Shown here: piece after piece, positions 10,921-25,290 of the stretch
Position numbering within the stretch: position 1 is the first letter of the stretch
Layout of the letters: every line of letters starts with the position of its first letter
Source of the DNA: Saccopteryx bilineata
Lineage: Eukaryota > Chordata > Mammalia > Chiroptera > Emballonuridae
DNA: 64,000 bases
Reading direction: 5' to 3'
NCBI RefSeq assembly: GCF_036850765.1
Contig: NC_089492.1
Coordinates: 183,660,106-183,724,105, forward strand
Program-made: the position numbers and the translations under genes
Notes under the pieces: model-generated
Told to the model about the DNA's origin: nothing
Seen by the model: only the letters and a program-made list of their open reading frames with translations
Databases searched by the model: none

Positions 10921-12369
10921 TCTTTTCTTTATGTTGTGTGTTGTATGTTTTTGCTTCAGTCCTGCAGCACCTTCCTCTCATGCACGCCCACGGCTGAGCT
11001 CGCCTCTGCAGTAGAGATCATGTCTAATTCCTTCTTTCACTTCCTCAGTGCCAGGCACCTCCCAGCCCGCCTGGGTTCTACAGGGATATTAGAGGAACAC
11101 AAGAATGGCTGGCTCAGTATTGATTAAGACTCCTCTGGTGACAAGTAATAGGACTGTTCTGGTGCTGGCTTGCTTCAAGGAGACCCTACTGTAGGATACA
11201 GGGGTGAGGCTCAGACATAAAGGGCAAGGGTTGGAGTCTGGGACAGGACTACTGAGACTCTGGACCCTCTCATCCTCTTCCTTCCTGTTGACCTCTGTTT
11301 CTGCAGTCCACATTGCTCTGGCCAAAGATGCCTTACCCTAAGACCCTAAACTTGTGTGGTACAGTCACTGGGGAGGGAGTGTTTTGGCCCCAATTCCTGA
11401 ATCTGTGGGACAGAAGGTGTGGTACAGTGTGGGTTTGGTGCTGTCTGCGGTCCATCATATGTAACCATGGAGATGGAGGGCTCATAGAGCAAACACATCA
11501 TGCCATGATGAGCCTCTTGTGTCCATGGCAGTCTAAGGGCAGTGAATGAGGGGCATTGTCCCAAGGTCCACTGTGAACTGGTAGGACAGTCTCAAACACT
11601 TTCCACTCCATTTAGCAAATCCTTGGACTGGATATGTGCCCTGGAAAGGTGCCAGGAGGCGTAACAAGTGCCTTCTGCCTTGCACTAAGTCTAAGTGGTT
11701 TTTCCTTCACCGTTCATTCTGGTTTCTGTCAATCAGCCTGAGAGTGGTACAGCTAGTGCCTCCAGATGGGGGTGGGCAGAGTGGGACCACCTCGCTGGCG
11801 GCTTCGGTGAACAGTGTCACATGGCCAGGCATTTCCTTTGTAAGTGTATCAAGTCTAGTTTATTCTGGAAGTCTTTGGAAAGTCAGCTTTGCCCAGCTCC
11901 TTATCCCAGCCTGGGTCATGTGGGAGGCTTGGTGATGAGAGGTGGCGCCAGCTGTATTTATTTGCCCCTGACTGCTTGGGAAGGTGTGTGGGTCCCTCTG
12001 GGTGTCCAATAGCTGGGTCTCTAGACTAGATTGGGCTCCACCAGCCCTGGTGACAACTGGATGAACCTAAATAAGGTCAGTCGGGGTAGGCAGCTGCTGA
12101 GGCTGACTGATTTCATGGCAGTGAAACACTTCAGCTTGAGGAAAATCGAATCTGGAGGAAAACTTACTGGTCCCCTTCCCAATACATAAATAAGAAAAGT
12201 GAACTTCTGGGTGACCAAGGAGGTTATACCAGGCCACTGGGGGGCCGAGCAGCCTCTGGAACACAGGTGTTCTGGCTCCTTGTCTGGACTGTATTGAACT
12301 CCAAGCAACTCCTTCATTCTGAAATATTCATTCTATATGTTCTCTGAACCTTAAAAATTTCTTCATCCA

Positions 12370-12490
12370 GACTTGACATTGTACAATACTAATAGTCACC
12401 TCACAGAATTGGTAGGAGGATTAAGTGCAGGACCCTCAGAGCCCTTAGGTCAGTGCCTGGCACAAAACAAGCTCTCACAGTGATAAACGT
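12370..12490 (+). repeat. MIR SINE 3' half, forward
   Basis: tcacctcacagaattggtag, gaggattaagtgcagg and ggtcagtgcctggcacaaaa match the forward MIR 3' half. Confidence 0.7.
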
Positions 12491-12639
12491 GTTCTCAGAG
12501 AGGTGGCACTGTGACTTACAGTTTTCCTAAAGACTGCCTTAGAGGAGATTGTTTCCTGAGAAGGGTCTTGAGATTAGAGACACTTTATAGGTTCTTTAAA
12601 TCATGCATTTGAAAAGGGCTCCTTATGAGCCAAAGGTCG

Positions 12640-12838
12640 CTGGCTTGAGCCCAAGGTCACTAGCTTAAGCAAGGGGTCACTAGCTTAGCTGGAGCCCTCC
12701 AGTCAAGGCACATATGAGAAAGCCATCAATGAACAACTAAGGTGCCGCAACTATGAGCTGATGCTTCTCATCTATCTCTCTTCTTGTTTCTCTCTCTTTC
12801 TCACTTAAAAAAAAAAAAAGAAAAGAAAAGAAAAAAAA
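12640..12838 (+). repeat. SINE, 5'-truncated, forward
   Basis: Lacks the tRNA-like head; begins in the ggtcgctggcttgagcccaa repeat region, continues through CAATGAACAACTAAGGTGCC and ends in A-rich (aaaag)n. Confidence 0.88.
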
Positions 12839-12849
12839 TGGGCCTTTTT

Positions 12850-13005
12850 AAATTTTAATGAGCATAGGAATCTCCTGGGGCCCTTGTTAAAATGCATATT
12901 CTGGTTTAGTAGCTCTTGGGTGGAACTAGGGTTCTGCATTTTTATTCTACTCCCTGATGATGATGCCAATATTGCTGGTCTTTGGACCACAGTATGAGTA
13001 GCAAG
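12850..13005. repeat. MER5-like hAT MITE
   Basis: ggaatctcctggggcccttg, ttaaaatgcatattctggtt and ctggtctttggaccacagta match the palindromic MER5A layout as I remember it. Confidence 0.6.
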
Positions 13006-13124
13006 GACCTAGGGAGTGTAGATTTCACTAGAGTATGAAGTTTACCCTGATTGCTAAAGAAAGAAAGATGCCTCAGAGAATGCTACCTGCCCATGTCATT
13101 TTTTCATTTTTATTTTATATTACT

Positions 13125-13313
13125 TAAAATTTTTTTCCATTGATATAAGAGAGAGAGAGAGAAACATCAAGTCATTTGTTGTTTCATTTAGTTGTTGCTT
13201 TTAGTTGTGTACTCATTAGTTGCTTCTCGTATGTGCCCTGACTGGGGGATCAAACCCACAACCTCTGGTGTGCCAGGTTGATGCTTTATCCACTGAGCCA
13301 CCCAACCAGGGCC
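13125..13313 (-). repeat. Older Ves-like SINE, reverse
   Basis: ttttccattgatataagaga, (GA)n, gcttctcgtatgtgccctga and ccactgagccacccaaccag define a reverse tRNA-derived SINE of the older type shared among bats (my recollection). Similar copies lie at 36297 and 47433. Confidence 0.85.
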
Positions 13314-13589
13314 CATTATTCTCATTTTAAAATTATTAGTCTGGCTTTATTTCTAGGCAATGATAGGGTTATTGCTTAAAGTTTATAAAGCACTTCATCA
13401 AAACCTGACTAAAGTCTCAGAACTGAGACATGGATGTTCTCCATGGATTGTTCTCCTTGCTGGGTCACTGGAAGTGGTTTCACTATAACCTTATCCCAAG
13501 TCAGCTTACTACCAAGGATAGCTCTGTGGCAGCTAACAGCCATATGCACCCTCTACTTCTCTCTTACTTGCTAGACCTCAATTTTATTT

Positions 13590-13905
13590 GAAGTAGGAAT
13601 GTGTTAAGAAAACTTTATTTCCCAGCCTCTTGTGCAAAGAGGAATGGATTATAAGATGGAGGCCAAGTCATTAGGTAGGACTTCTAGAAAAGGTTCTTAT
13701 TTAAAGACAATTTTTTCAGCAGGCAGGTAACCTTATCTTTTACTTCCTACTAGGAACACATACATAATGACTGGAACTCCAGCAGCCATTTTGGAACATG
13801 AGGCAACCTTGAGGGTAGAAGCCACTTAAGGTTGATTGGCAGAAAAATAGAGCTATGGCACATTGATGGTATTACAGCTCATCCCTGTTTAACTCCAGAC
13901 TTCGT
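13590..13905 (+). mobile_element. Old LTR-like fragment
   Basis: Motifs such as cccagcctcttgtgcaaag, ggaactccagcagccatttt and ggaacatgaggcaacc are typical of old mammalian LTR fragments. Borders and subfamily are uncertain. Confidence 0.4.
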
Positions 13906-15092
13906 TTATATTAAAAAAAAATCCCAGTTGTTTCAGCTACTATTTGGGTCTTTCATTACATGAAGATTGAAGAACCCATAGCTAACTGACACCAATACAG
14001 CAGATGCAGGTTGGCAGGGAAGCCACAGGTTTAAATCTGGGTCTAAAACTGTCACGTAGGGACAAGGGAATTGATTGAGAGTCAGAAGTCTGAGGTCCTC
14101 AGCTTGGCTGTCAGTGGTGTGACCCTGTTTCTTTTAAGCTTCACCATCCCCTCACCTATAAAAAGGGGATGGCGGATGAAAACACCCAGCACTGTGCCAG
14201 GGTGCAGAGCTCATTCTGCTAGTGCTGGGAGGGGTGTCTCAGGATGGCATGAGAACAGGACCAACCAGCAGCAGCAACCAGTGCCGACATGAGCCATGAG
14301 GGGACTGCAGGGGTGCAGCTTTGGTACAGGCAGTAATACACCCTTCAGAGCTTCCACTGGGCACAGGCCTTGGTGTGTCGAGGGAGGCAGAGTAACACTG
14401 CCTCAGTTGTAACCAGAAGAGTTGAGCTAAGTGGCCCTGTTACCATCAGTGTTCTGTGAGTGTGGCTTTTTAGGAGGAAGGGGGACAGCACGAGCAGCTT
14501 TCAAGTGGGCCATGAGAAACCCGCTTTGTATCTTCCTCCACCCACTTGTAAGCCCTAAGCTGAGGCCCAGGAGGTGGCTCAGGTGACAGCTCAACTCCCT
14601 CCATTGCTTAGCTGCTGAAACCCAAATGACTCTACCCCAACCCCTTGTTCCGAGCCAGCCCAATGGACTGAGCTGTTAACAAGGACTGCACATTCTCTGA
14701 GACTGATGGGAAGCTACAGTAAAAGGTTTTTAACCACAGTGGAATGGTCCACACCTCTTCTGTTCAAATGAGAGATTTTTTTTTTTGCTTCAAATTTTTT
14801 AAAGCTATCCTCCAAACCTGGAGCCACCGCTCTTTGTCCTTCCTCTCTTCCTCACCTCAATTATTTATATTTGGTACCCTGTACTGTTTCAGCTCAGGAA
14901 GAGCCAGTAGGTTCCTGGAGGGCAAAGCCCATCTCTGTACAGGGAACTGAATCATCCAGGGGGCTCATCTCCTGGTGTGGAGGTGGTGGGTAGAGACCCA
15001 ATGTGGGGCTGCTCGCTGGGAACTCCCTGCTGTCCTGTGGGGCTCTGTTTTTCTGACCAGGTGCTTGATGGTCTAAAAATGCCTGCATTTCA

Positions 15093-15340
15093 GGCCCTGG
15101 CCAGTTGGCTCAGTGGTAGAGCATCAGCCTGGTGTGGATGTCCCAGGTTTGATTCCCCGTCAGGGCACACAGGAGAAGTGCCCATTCTACCCCTCCCCCT
15201 TTTCCTTCTCTCTCTCTCTCCTCCCCCTGCAGCCATGGCTTGATTGGTTCAGGCACATTTGCCTGGGTGCTCTGTGGGAGCAGTGAGTAGTGCTGTCGGC
15301 AGGCACCCAGAGCTGAGCTGGTTAGACATGAAGGTGCCAC
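15093..15340 (+). repeat. tRNA-derived SINE (GGCCCTGGCC type), forward, diverged tail
   Basis: Begins GGCCCTGGCCAGTTGGCTCA with A box and B box (GGTTTGATTCC) followed by a ctctctctc block. The 3' part is divergent, so its end is approximate. Confidence 0.88.
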
Positions 15341-15639
15341 ATGTCACCACCACAGGGGACAACCGTCTGTCATTGTTTGGTTTTTTTGCGTGCTTGAGGA
15401 CCCTTGCTCATGCACTAGAGTCCCGGGGTCAGCAAATGGAGGCCTCTCTTGGACTCCAGTCAGTCCCTGAAGCCCTTGTCAGCTCTGGTTGTCCCGAGGT
15501 GATCACCACAGCACAGTCTCCCTCACAGGGCTCCAGAGCCACACATGGTGCAGAGCCTGTCCTGGATCCTGTGAGCAGGAGCATGTACATGTTGGGTGGG
15601 CCTCGCTGACAGCAAGGGTGGCACACTGGAGATTGGCAT

Positions 15640-16000
15640 TTTATCAGTAGGCCAGTGGGGGCCACAGCAGATGTCAAGCAGAGGTGTGACATGAGCAAGT
15701 CTGTGTTTGGATAGAGGACTCTGGCAGCGTGCTTAGACAGGTGAAAGCCACAGGCAAGGTGACTCTACCCTGTGGGAAGGAGAGGGGCCCTTAATGAAGA
15801 GCAGTGCAATGGCTTTGAGACTAATTGGCAGGTGTTCATGAACAGCTGGAAGTGGAAAGAAGGTGACTTCTAGGTAATGCCATTCCCTGAAAAGGGACTA
15901 GAGAGGAACAGGAAGGGACAGGGGGGTAGGGCTGGCAGACAGGGAAACATTGTCTGGGACAGAGAAGTCTGAGGTGCCTGAGGGAGAGATGGACATGTAA
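15640..16000 (-). mobile_element. L2 LINE fragment, reverse
   Basis: gtgacatgagcaagtctgtg and gactctggcagcgtgcttag followed by ggcaggtgttcatgaacagc fit the reverse L2 3' region. Low conservation; borders approximate. Confidence 0.5.
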
Positions 16001-16009
16001 ACCATAGAG

Positions 16010-16256
16010 CTGATGCTGACTAAGGCCTAGCTCTGCCAGGCACTGTGCTAGGCACCTTGCACATATTGCTTTCTCCTAACAGCCCTGTAAAACAGGTGCC
16101 ACTATTCCTGTTTTATAGATAAGGAATTTAAGGCACAGTGAGATTAAGAAAGGTGACCAAAGTCACACAGCTAGTGAGGGGCAGAGCCACAATTTGATCT
16201 CAGGGCATGTGGGCTCATGTCTGCTCTTGATGTCTACACTACACTTCTGCTTTGTG
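16010..16256 (-). repeat. MIR SINE, reverse, well preserved
   Basis: ggcactgtgctaggcacctt, ctgttttatagataaggaat, aagtcacacagctagtgagg and acaatttgatctcagggcat form a nearly full reverse MIR. Confidence 0.85.
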
Positions 16257-17464
16257 ACAGCTGGGCATCGGGGTCAGGCGCTCAGGGAGGATCGGAGCTG
16301 TAGCTATGGAGTCATCTAAGTCCAGGGTGGCTCTTAGGGCCCATGGAGAGCCAGCGGGGAGTGTGTGGCACCAAGTTTATTCGCTGGATTAACACGCAGG
16401 TATAAAAACACCCCATCATGGAAGCTCCCTCAAACTTGGGGTGTAGCAGAGGCCGCAGGCAGTGTCTTAAGCATCACTGCTTGAGGCCCACAGGCCCCTG
16501 CAGGGTGCTGTGTCCAGAAGCAGAGAGAGGCAGGGAGAGGTTGGACAAAGTAGACTAGCCTGGTTGACTGCAGCGTTAAGACGAGCCCCCATGAAGACGT
16601 GGGGGAGGGCAGGTCTTGGTACCAACCAGCACTCCAGGAGGCCAGCCCGAAGCAGGGAGGGGTGGAGGCATGCGATCAGACTTCAGGTGGTCTGAGGAAG
16701 AGGACTTCAAACTGTCTGAGTGACTGCCTTGACTGGACTTATCTAAGGATCCCTCTTTCCTAAGGACTAGGTTTAGCATTTTAAAAATCCAGATACATCC
16801 AAATCTTAGAAAACTGATGCCCCCAAGCACAGGAGAGAACATCTAATTCAGTGTTTTTACTTTCCAGATAAGGACATAGAGGCCCATAGAAATTGACTTG
16901 GCCAAAATTATCCAGTTAAATGCCATGACAGGAACACCACTTCTCTGTTATGGGATGGTGTAAACAGATCTGAGGGTCTGAGAATGGGCACACCAAGTGC
17001 CTCTACCTACTGAGAATGTGGAGCCGTGACCTCTCCTTACTTCCGAAAGGTTTCCCTTTAGCATGGAGGCCAGTGTCCCTTTTTCTTGCAAGGCAAAGCC
17101 TGTTGGGGGTTCTACCATAGCCTTCCTTTCTGGCCCTTTCACTCTCCTGGATAGCTGCAGTCAAGTTCTGATGGTTAGCTTCATTAAGTGAGAGCTCTGG
17201 GGATGAGGAGAAGGCAGGATGAGAGAGAAGCTCCACCTGAAACCTTACATTCTTTCTGAAAAACCCGCCCAGTATCCCTCCGCAGCACAGCTGAGAGGGT
17301 GCTCAGACACGGATGCAATGCTGAGGTGCTGACTTCCAACCTGGGCTTTGCCACTGCTGTCTGCAAAGACATCAGCCTCGCACATGCTGCTTCGCTTCTC
17401 CAAGCCTAAAGAGTCCCAGGCAAAGGAAAAGCAGCTCCCTTCGGATTGTTCTCTGGAGCCCCCA

Positions 17465-17590
17465 CTGCCCAGAAGTGTAATTCCTGGACCAGCAGCATCA
17501 GTATGCACTAGGAGCTAGTTAGAAATGCAAACTCTCAGGTACCCCCACCCCACCCCAGCCCTACTGAGTTGGCACCTGTATTTTGACCAG
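17465..17590. repeat. MER5-like hAT MITE fragment
   Basis: tcctggaccagcagcatcag, agttagaaatgcaaactctc and acccccaccccaccccagcc fit the MER5A layout. Confidence 0.65.
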
Positions 17591-18005
17591 GCCGATTTCC
17601 AGCCATGGTGCAGGAGAGCAGTGCCAGCAAGCATCACAGCCCCTCTCGCTTCCCAACAAACCTTCAAAAGACAAGTTAGGACCAGGAGGTTAAGTGATCA
17701 AGTTCTTTGCTTTACAGGACAAATACTCAGGCTTCTTAAGAAAGGAGTCAGACATCAGAGTAGAGTGGTCTGAGGCTCTTGCTTCTAGGCAATGACACCC
17801 CATAGGTTTCCTAAGGTAATGTTGCGATCTAAGGCTGCCTGGTAACTGATAAAACCCGGTGACTGAATGAGTTGCCAAGTTAATTCACATTCATCACTCC
17901 CAGATTATTAAAGGACAGATAGTTGGGTAATGCATTTTAGACATTCTTAAAACACTTTTGGAAGAAAAAAGTCCTGGCACACAAACGTTATCTAGAAAGT
18001 TAATT

Positions 18006-18006
<1 letters not shown>

Positions 18007-18036
<30 letters not shown>

Positions 18037-18358
18037 CAGGGACAGAGAGAGAGAGAGAGTCAGATAAAGGAATAGATAGGGACAGACAGAACGGAGAGAG
18101 ATGAGAAACATCAATCATTAGTTTTTTGTTGCGACACCTTAGTTGTTCATTGATTGCTTTCTCATATGTGCCGTGACCGCGGGCCTTCAGCAGACTAAGT
18201 AACCCCTTGCTCAAGCCAGTGACCTTGGGTCCAAACTGGTGAACTTTTTGCTCAAGCCAGATGAGCCCGCGCTCAAGCTGGCAACCTTGGGGTCTCGAAC
18301 CTGGATCCTTCCTCATCCCAGTCCGACACTCTATCCACTGCGCCACTGCCTGGTCAGG
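18007..18358 (-). repeat. SINE (GCCTGACCAGG type), reverse, with target duplication
   Basis: CTAGAAAGTTAATTT at 17992-18006 is repeated at 18359-18373. The tail is (TTTA)n on the + strand; the head at the right is ctgcctggtcagg. Confidence 0.94.
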
Positions 18359-18599
18359 CTAGAAAGTTAATTTATGTGCAGCAATCCTTTCTTCCCTGGT
18401 GCTACCAGATCTGTGAGGTTGTCCTATATCTCCCTAACTCTTATAATTTTCTGATGTGCTGACTCACCACCAGCCCCCACCCCAGCCAAACTAAGTATAT
18501 ATTTTGGGTGGTTGATAAAACACACAGGAGGCAAGAGAATGATTTTCTTAAGACTTCTTTTTTTTTTTGGATTTGTTTTTAAAGAAACTGCATACATCA

Positions 18600-21500
18600 T
18601 CAGAGACAAACAATAATTTAAATACCATGCAGTTTCTGTATGTACAAAACCTTGGCCATAGAGATCCAGTTTAATTTGTATTCTATTTACATGGTCTTCT
18701 TCATACAGCCGTCATCTGTTAAATTAGAACACGAGAGAGCGCTCCTATACAAAGACAAACTATGTACAGACACCCAGGAAGCAACTGGAAAAAGCAACCG
18801 GTTTGGGGATTAACAGACAAATGGAAAGAGTCATTTAAAGTGACCTTTGCTCGTGGACTGTGCACAGGGGGAGCTGGAAATGTCATTCATCGCAGCACAC
18901 ACCACAATTTTCATTCAGCAAATATAAATACATGATCATAAGCGGGAGAAAAATAAACTCAGAGGTTTTCACTTTTCACATCTACCATCACATTGTTCGG
19001 TGTCTCTAATCTGATATAAAGGCTAAAGTTTTAATGGGTTTTCAGGGCTTTGAGGGCCTTTGGGAAGAAGAATGCAATTTTGAAAGAGCATGGGTCAGCC
19101 TATCAATGGCACTGTTCTGTCTTAGGTGGGATGGGGAGAAGCGGGCAATGCCTGATTTTCAGAAGGAAACATTTCGATCTGAGAAATTTCACATCTTTCC
19201 TTTCGTGATAATCCAGATGACAAGAGGAAATTTATACACAAAAAATAAACCTTGACTTCCAAACTGCAGCTTCCTCAGGAAAGTAACACACTGTAAACCA
19301 GCCAGGCCATCTCTCCCCCCCCACCCCCCACCCCTCATTAATTTGTCATCTTGGGAAGTAACACACATTGTCCAATTGTCATAACAATGTGGCAAAAGAG
19401 AAATTTGGATAGATTTCTATAAAGACCTCGAGATTTCAGGAAAGGACAGAGACAGCAGAGAGCCATCCTGTGGTCCACGGAGGCTGCTGAGCCACTTACA
19501 GAGGGTTTGAAACTGCCCACCTCTATGGTGGGTGCCCTCTGGTGCACCCAGAGCTCCTGCAAATGACTGCTGGAAAAGGTGCTCTGTGGGAACAGAAGTG
19601 GAAAATGTGCTCCATTTCTTCCATGCACACGTGGACTGCAAAAGTAGGGCACTTTGGGCAGAAGACCTGGACTGCTGGCTGGCTGCAGGGAAACTGATCT
19701 GGGCCTCATGTCTCTAGGCATCTGAAAGGCCTCAGAGCCAAGGCCGGCAGAGGACCCACTGGTCTTGGTGGGAGGAGTCCAGGTCATAGAATGAGTTCCC
19801 TTAGGACTCTCTCCTGGGCCGGGGAAAGCCTGACCATGGAGCCAGGGTGCTGAGAGCTGCCTGAAGCACAGCTGTGAGAAGACGTTCAGAATCAACTCCT
19901 GGCAAAGCAGGCACCTCCCTAGAACATGTGCCTGCCGTAGAGAAGCCAGATGAAAGAGCTCTACATCTTTTGTCACACCAGTAGTGCATTCAGGTGGCAG
20001 TAAGCCTTTTGGGAAGCCATGCTAAAATCCTGACCGCACACATTTTCCTGAACAGTATTTCTACCCATGTCAATAACTATTCAGATTCAGTGTTCAAAGT
20101 AAAAAAGATGTCATGATGGTGTCTTCCTGAGGCTGGGCAGTGGCGTGCTCACTCCAGGTGTTGCGAGGAAAGCTTATGACAGCTTTGCCACGGCTAGTGG
20201 GCACTGCCTGAGGAACTGTCCTGAGCCCCCCCCAAAATATGCACAGAGCCTGGGCTACTACTGGCCATAGGGGCCTGGAGTGCCTGCAGAAAAGTAAGTA
20301 GCCTCACCAATGGGTGTGCATCTCAAGAGTAACTTGCTTCCCATCCAGTTTTAGGTGGGGACAGGTGTATTTTTTTTTTTTTTTTTTTTTTTTTGTGAAG
20401 GCCAGGCTGGCATCTTTCTAAATCCTGAGCATGTGTGGTAGAGAGCAAACCATCACCTAGAAAGAGCGTGGTGATTCTGAGACCACTATGGAAGGCCAGG
20501 CAGAGTTTTGCAATGCAGGGCCCTACAAGCTCTGTCGGGGGAAAACAAAAGGAGCTGCAGTGAACAGTTCTTAGGATTTGGGACTTGTCCTTCCTCTCAC
20601 TGCATCTGCTACCCTTGGTGTTCCTTGGGCAACAGAGCACTGCTTTCCTATGGTCCCACGGGAGTAGGACAGTTAGCGCCACATCCTCAGTCATCCTCAC
20701 CAGCATCATGAGGGCAGGAGGGGTCCCACTGGATACATATGAGTGGGACAGTGCAGCACGAGACCGGCATGGTTGGTGTTTGCATGATACTGGCATGTGC
20801 CACACCCTGGAGCTTTTCCCTAGAAACTCTTCAGTGCAAAGAAAGGAGACTAGAAGAAGGCCATTGAGTGGGTCTAGAGTACCAGTCCATCAGTGACTGG
20901 ATGACCAGTTTTTCCAGAATGGTTTCTGGCTTGCATGCATTGGTCCTATACTCAGAAGCCATTAACTTCCAAGCCATAGAGTCACCAGCCCTGGGACATG
21001 CAGAGAAAATGAAGACCATCAGCAAAGCAGTTCTAACTCCAGCCTTTATGCCCTTGGTATGGTCTTTGCGCTTGTACACATGATACCACAGACATCCCTT
21101 AGCAATGGCTGTTTGTGTGCAAAGCTCCTCATGACACTGGGCTGTTAATACAATGGGTCAGTTCATTTGAATCAAGCAAATGACAATTTTTGCCTTCTAA
21201 ACCAGAGCTTCCTGGAAGGCAGCTCAGTTCCATCGGAGGGGCAGGGTGGGCACTCAGTGTCTGCCTTGCACACCTGGATCACTCACACTCTTAGGAGTGA
21301 CAGACAGCCAACCACAGACCGCCCCAGATGAAGGGCTCTTCTCTTTTCTCTGCATGGAGCGGGGCTGGAGGGAGAAATCCCTGGGTCACTGAGGCAGTAC
21401 TCCCTCTCAGCTCCTCCTCCTAAGAGGACTCCAAACCAGAAGCCATGTGCGGGGCTGGTGAGCTTGGCCAAGTCTAGAAGGCCAACCAGAGATTTGCTTC

Positions 21501-21918
21501 TGCAAGTCCTTCCAGGCCACACCCAGCGCCTCAGCTCTCTTTGGACTTAGGTGACAGACACTTTTGAGGAAGAGTCTCCCGAGATCCTGAGTGAGGCACC
21601 TGTCGGCCTGGCTGGAGAGGACCCAGGCTGCTCCTGGGCTGGCAGGTCTGGGAGGCTCCACCTGTACTCTCAGCCCTGCCAGGACTGGGACGGCACAGGG
21701 TCAGCAGTGGCGCCAGCAGCTCTGACCACGGAGCACTAACAAACAATCGCGTTTTTGCAAACAGAATCCTGATTGTGTTTACTCTTACTTTTCTTGTTTT
21801 TAAAAAAGGCAGTTCAGAAGATTTACATCATGATGGGGAAGTGAATAAATACCAGCACTTATGGTTCTTATAAATTTATGTTTTGAAGACAGCATAGCAC
21901 TCAAGAAGAATCTGACTG
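18600..21918 (-). other. PHACTR1: PHACTR1 3'UTR (distal end uncertain)
   Basis: The 3'UTR begins just after the TAA at 21921-21919. I find no AATAAA on the minus strand before the SINE at 18007. An ATTAAA variant lies at 18675-18670, followed by T/GT-rich sequence at about 18620-18590, and is the best candidate for the main 3' end. The stretch at 18600-19020 is free of young repeats and looks unique. A run of 24 A (minus strand) lies at about 20394-20371, and (C)n-rich DNA at 19313-19332. Several open frames on both strands here are chance. Confidence 0.5.
18670..18675 (-). terminator. PHACTR1: Candidate PHACTR1 poly(A) signal ATTAAA
   Basis: ATTAAA on the minus strand, about 3.25 kb after the PHACTR1 stop codon. 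It is the second most common signal hexamer. T-rich sequence follows, but about 60 nt downstream, farther than usual, so this is tentative. Confidence 0.35.
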
Positions 21919-21934
21919 TTAAGGTCGGTGAAAC
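21919..21934 (-). CDS. PHACTR1: PHACTR1 terminal coding exon (last four residues)
   Basis: Minus-strand acceptor TTCTCCTAG at 21935 is followed by G TTT CAC CGA CCT TAA. The first G completes the Arg codon (AG|G) from the exon ending at 22830, giving R-F-H-R-P-stop. The PHACTR family ends in (T/Q)RFHRP or similar; these residues pack on a hydrophobic groove of PP1 and help form the PHACTR1-PP1 composite surface. The rest of the exon is 3'UTR. Confidence 0.93.

Positions 21935-25290
<3,356 letters not shown>

Larger units (their letters stand above)
5621..18600. other. Intergenic region between convergent TBC1D7 and PHACTR1
   Basis: About 13 kb without a supported gene lies between the TBC1D7 3' end and the probable PHACTR1 3' end. 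It holds SINEs at about 6147, 9684, 10584, 12640, 13125, 15093 and 18007, L2 fragments (8930-9085, 10040-10278, 15640-16000), MIR remnants (12370-12490, 16010-16256), MER5-like MITEs (12850-13005, 17465-17590) and LTR-like pieces (about 10290-10575, 13590-13905). Frames here of up to 140 codons (8671-9093) lack splice signals or recognisable motifs. Confidence 0.7.

Noticed and set aside
10488..11014. Frames of 84-111 codons on both strands
   Set aside because: Low-complexity translations of the SINE at 10584-10920 and its flanks.
19338..19976. 212-codon frame on the minus strand
   Set aside because: It lies in the probable PHACTR1 3'UTR, shows no domain or repeated motif, and overlaps other frames of similar size; best explained as chance.
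20371..20394. T24 run as a processed-pseudogene tail
   Set aside because: No gene-like sequence or direct repeats adjoin it; taken as a simple repeat in the 3'UTR.
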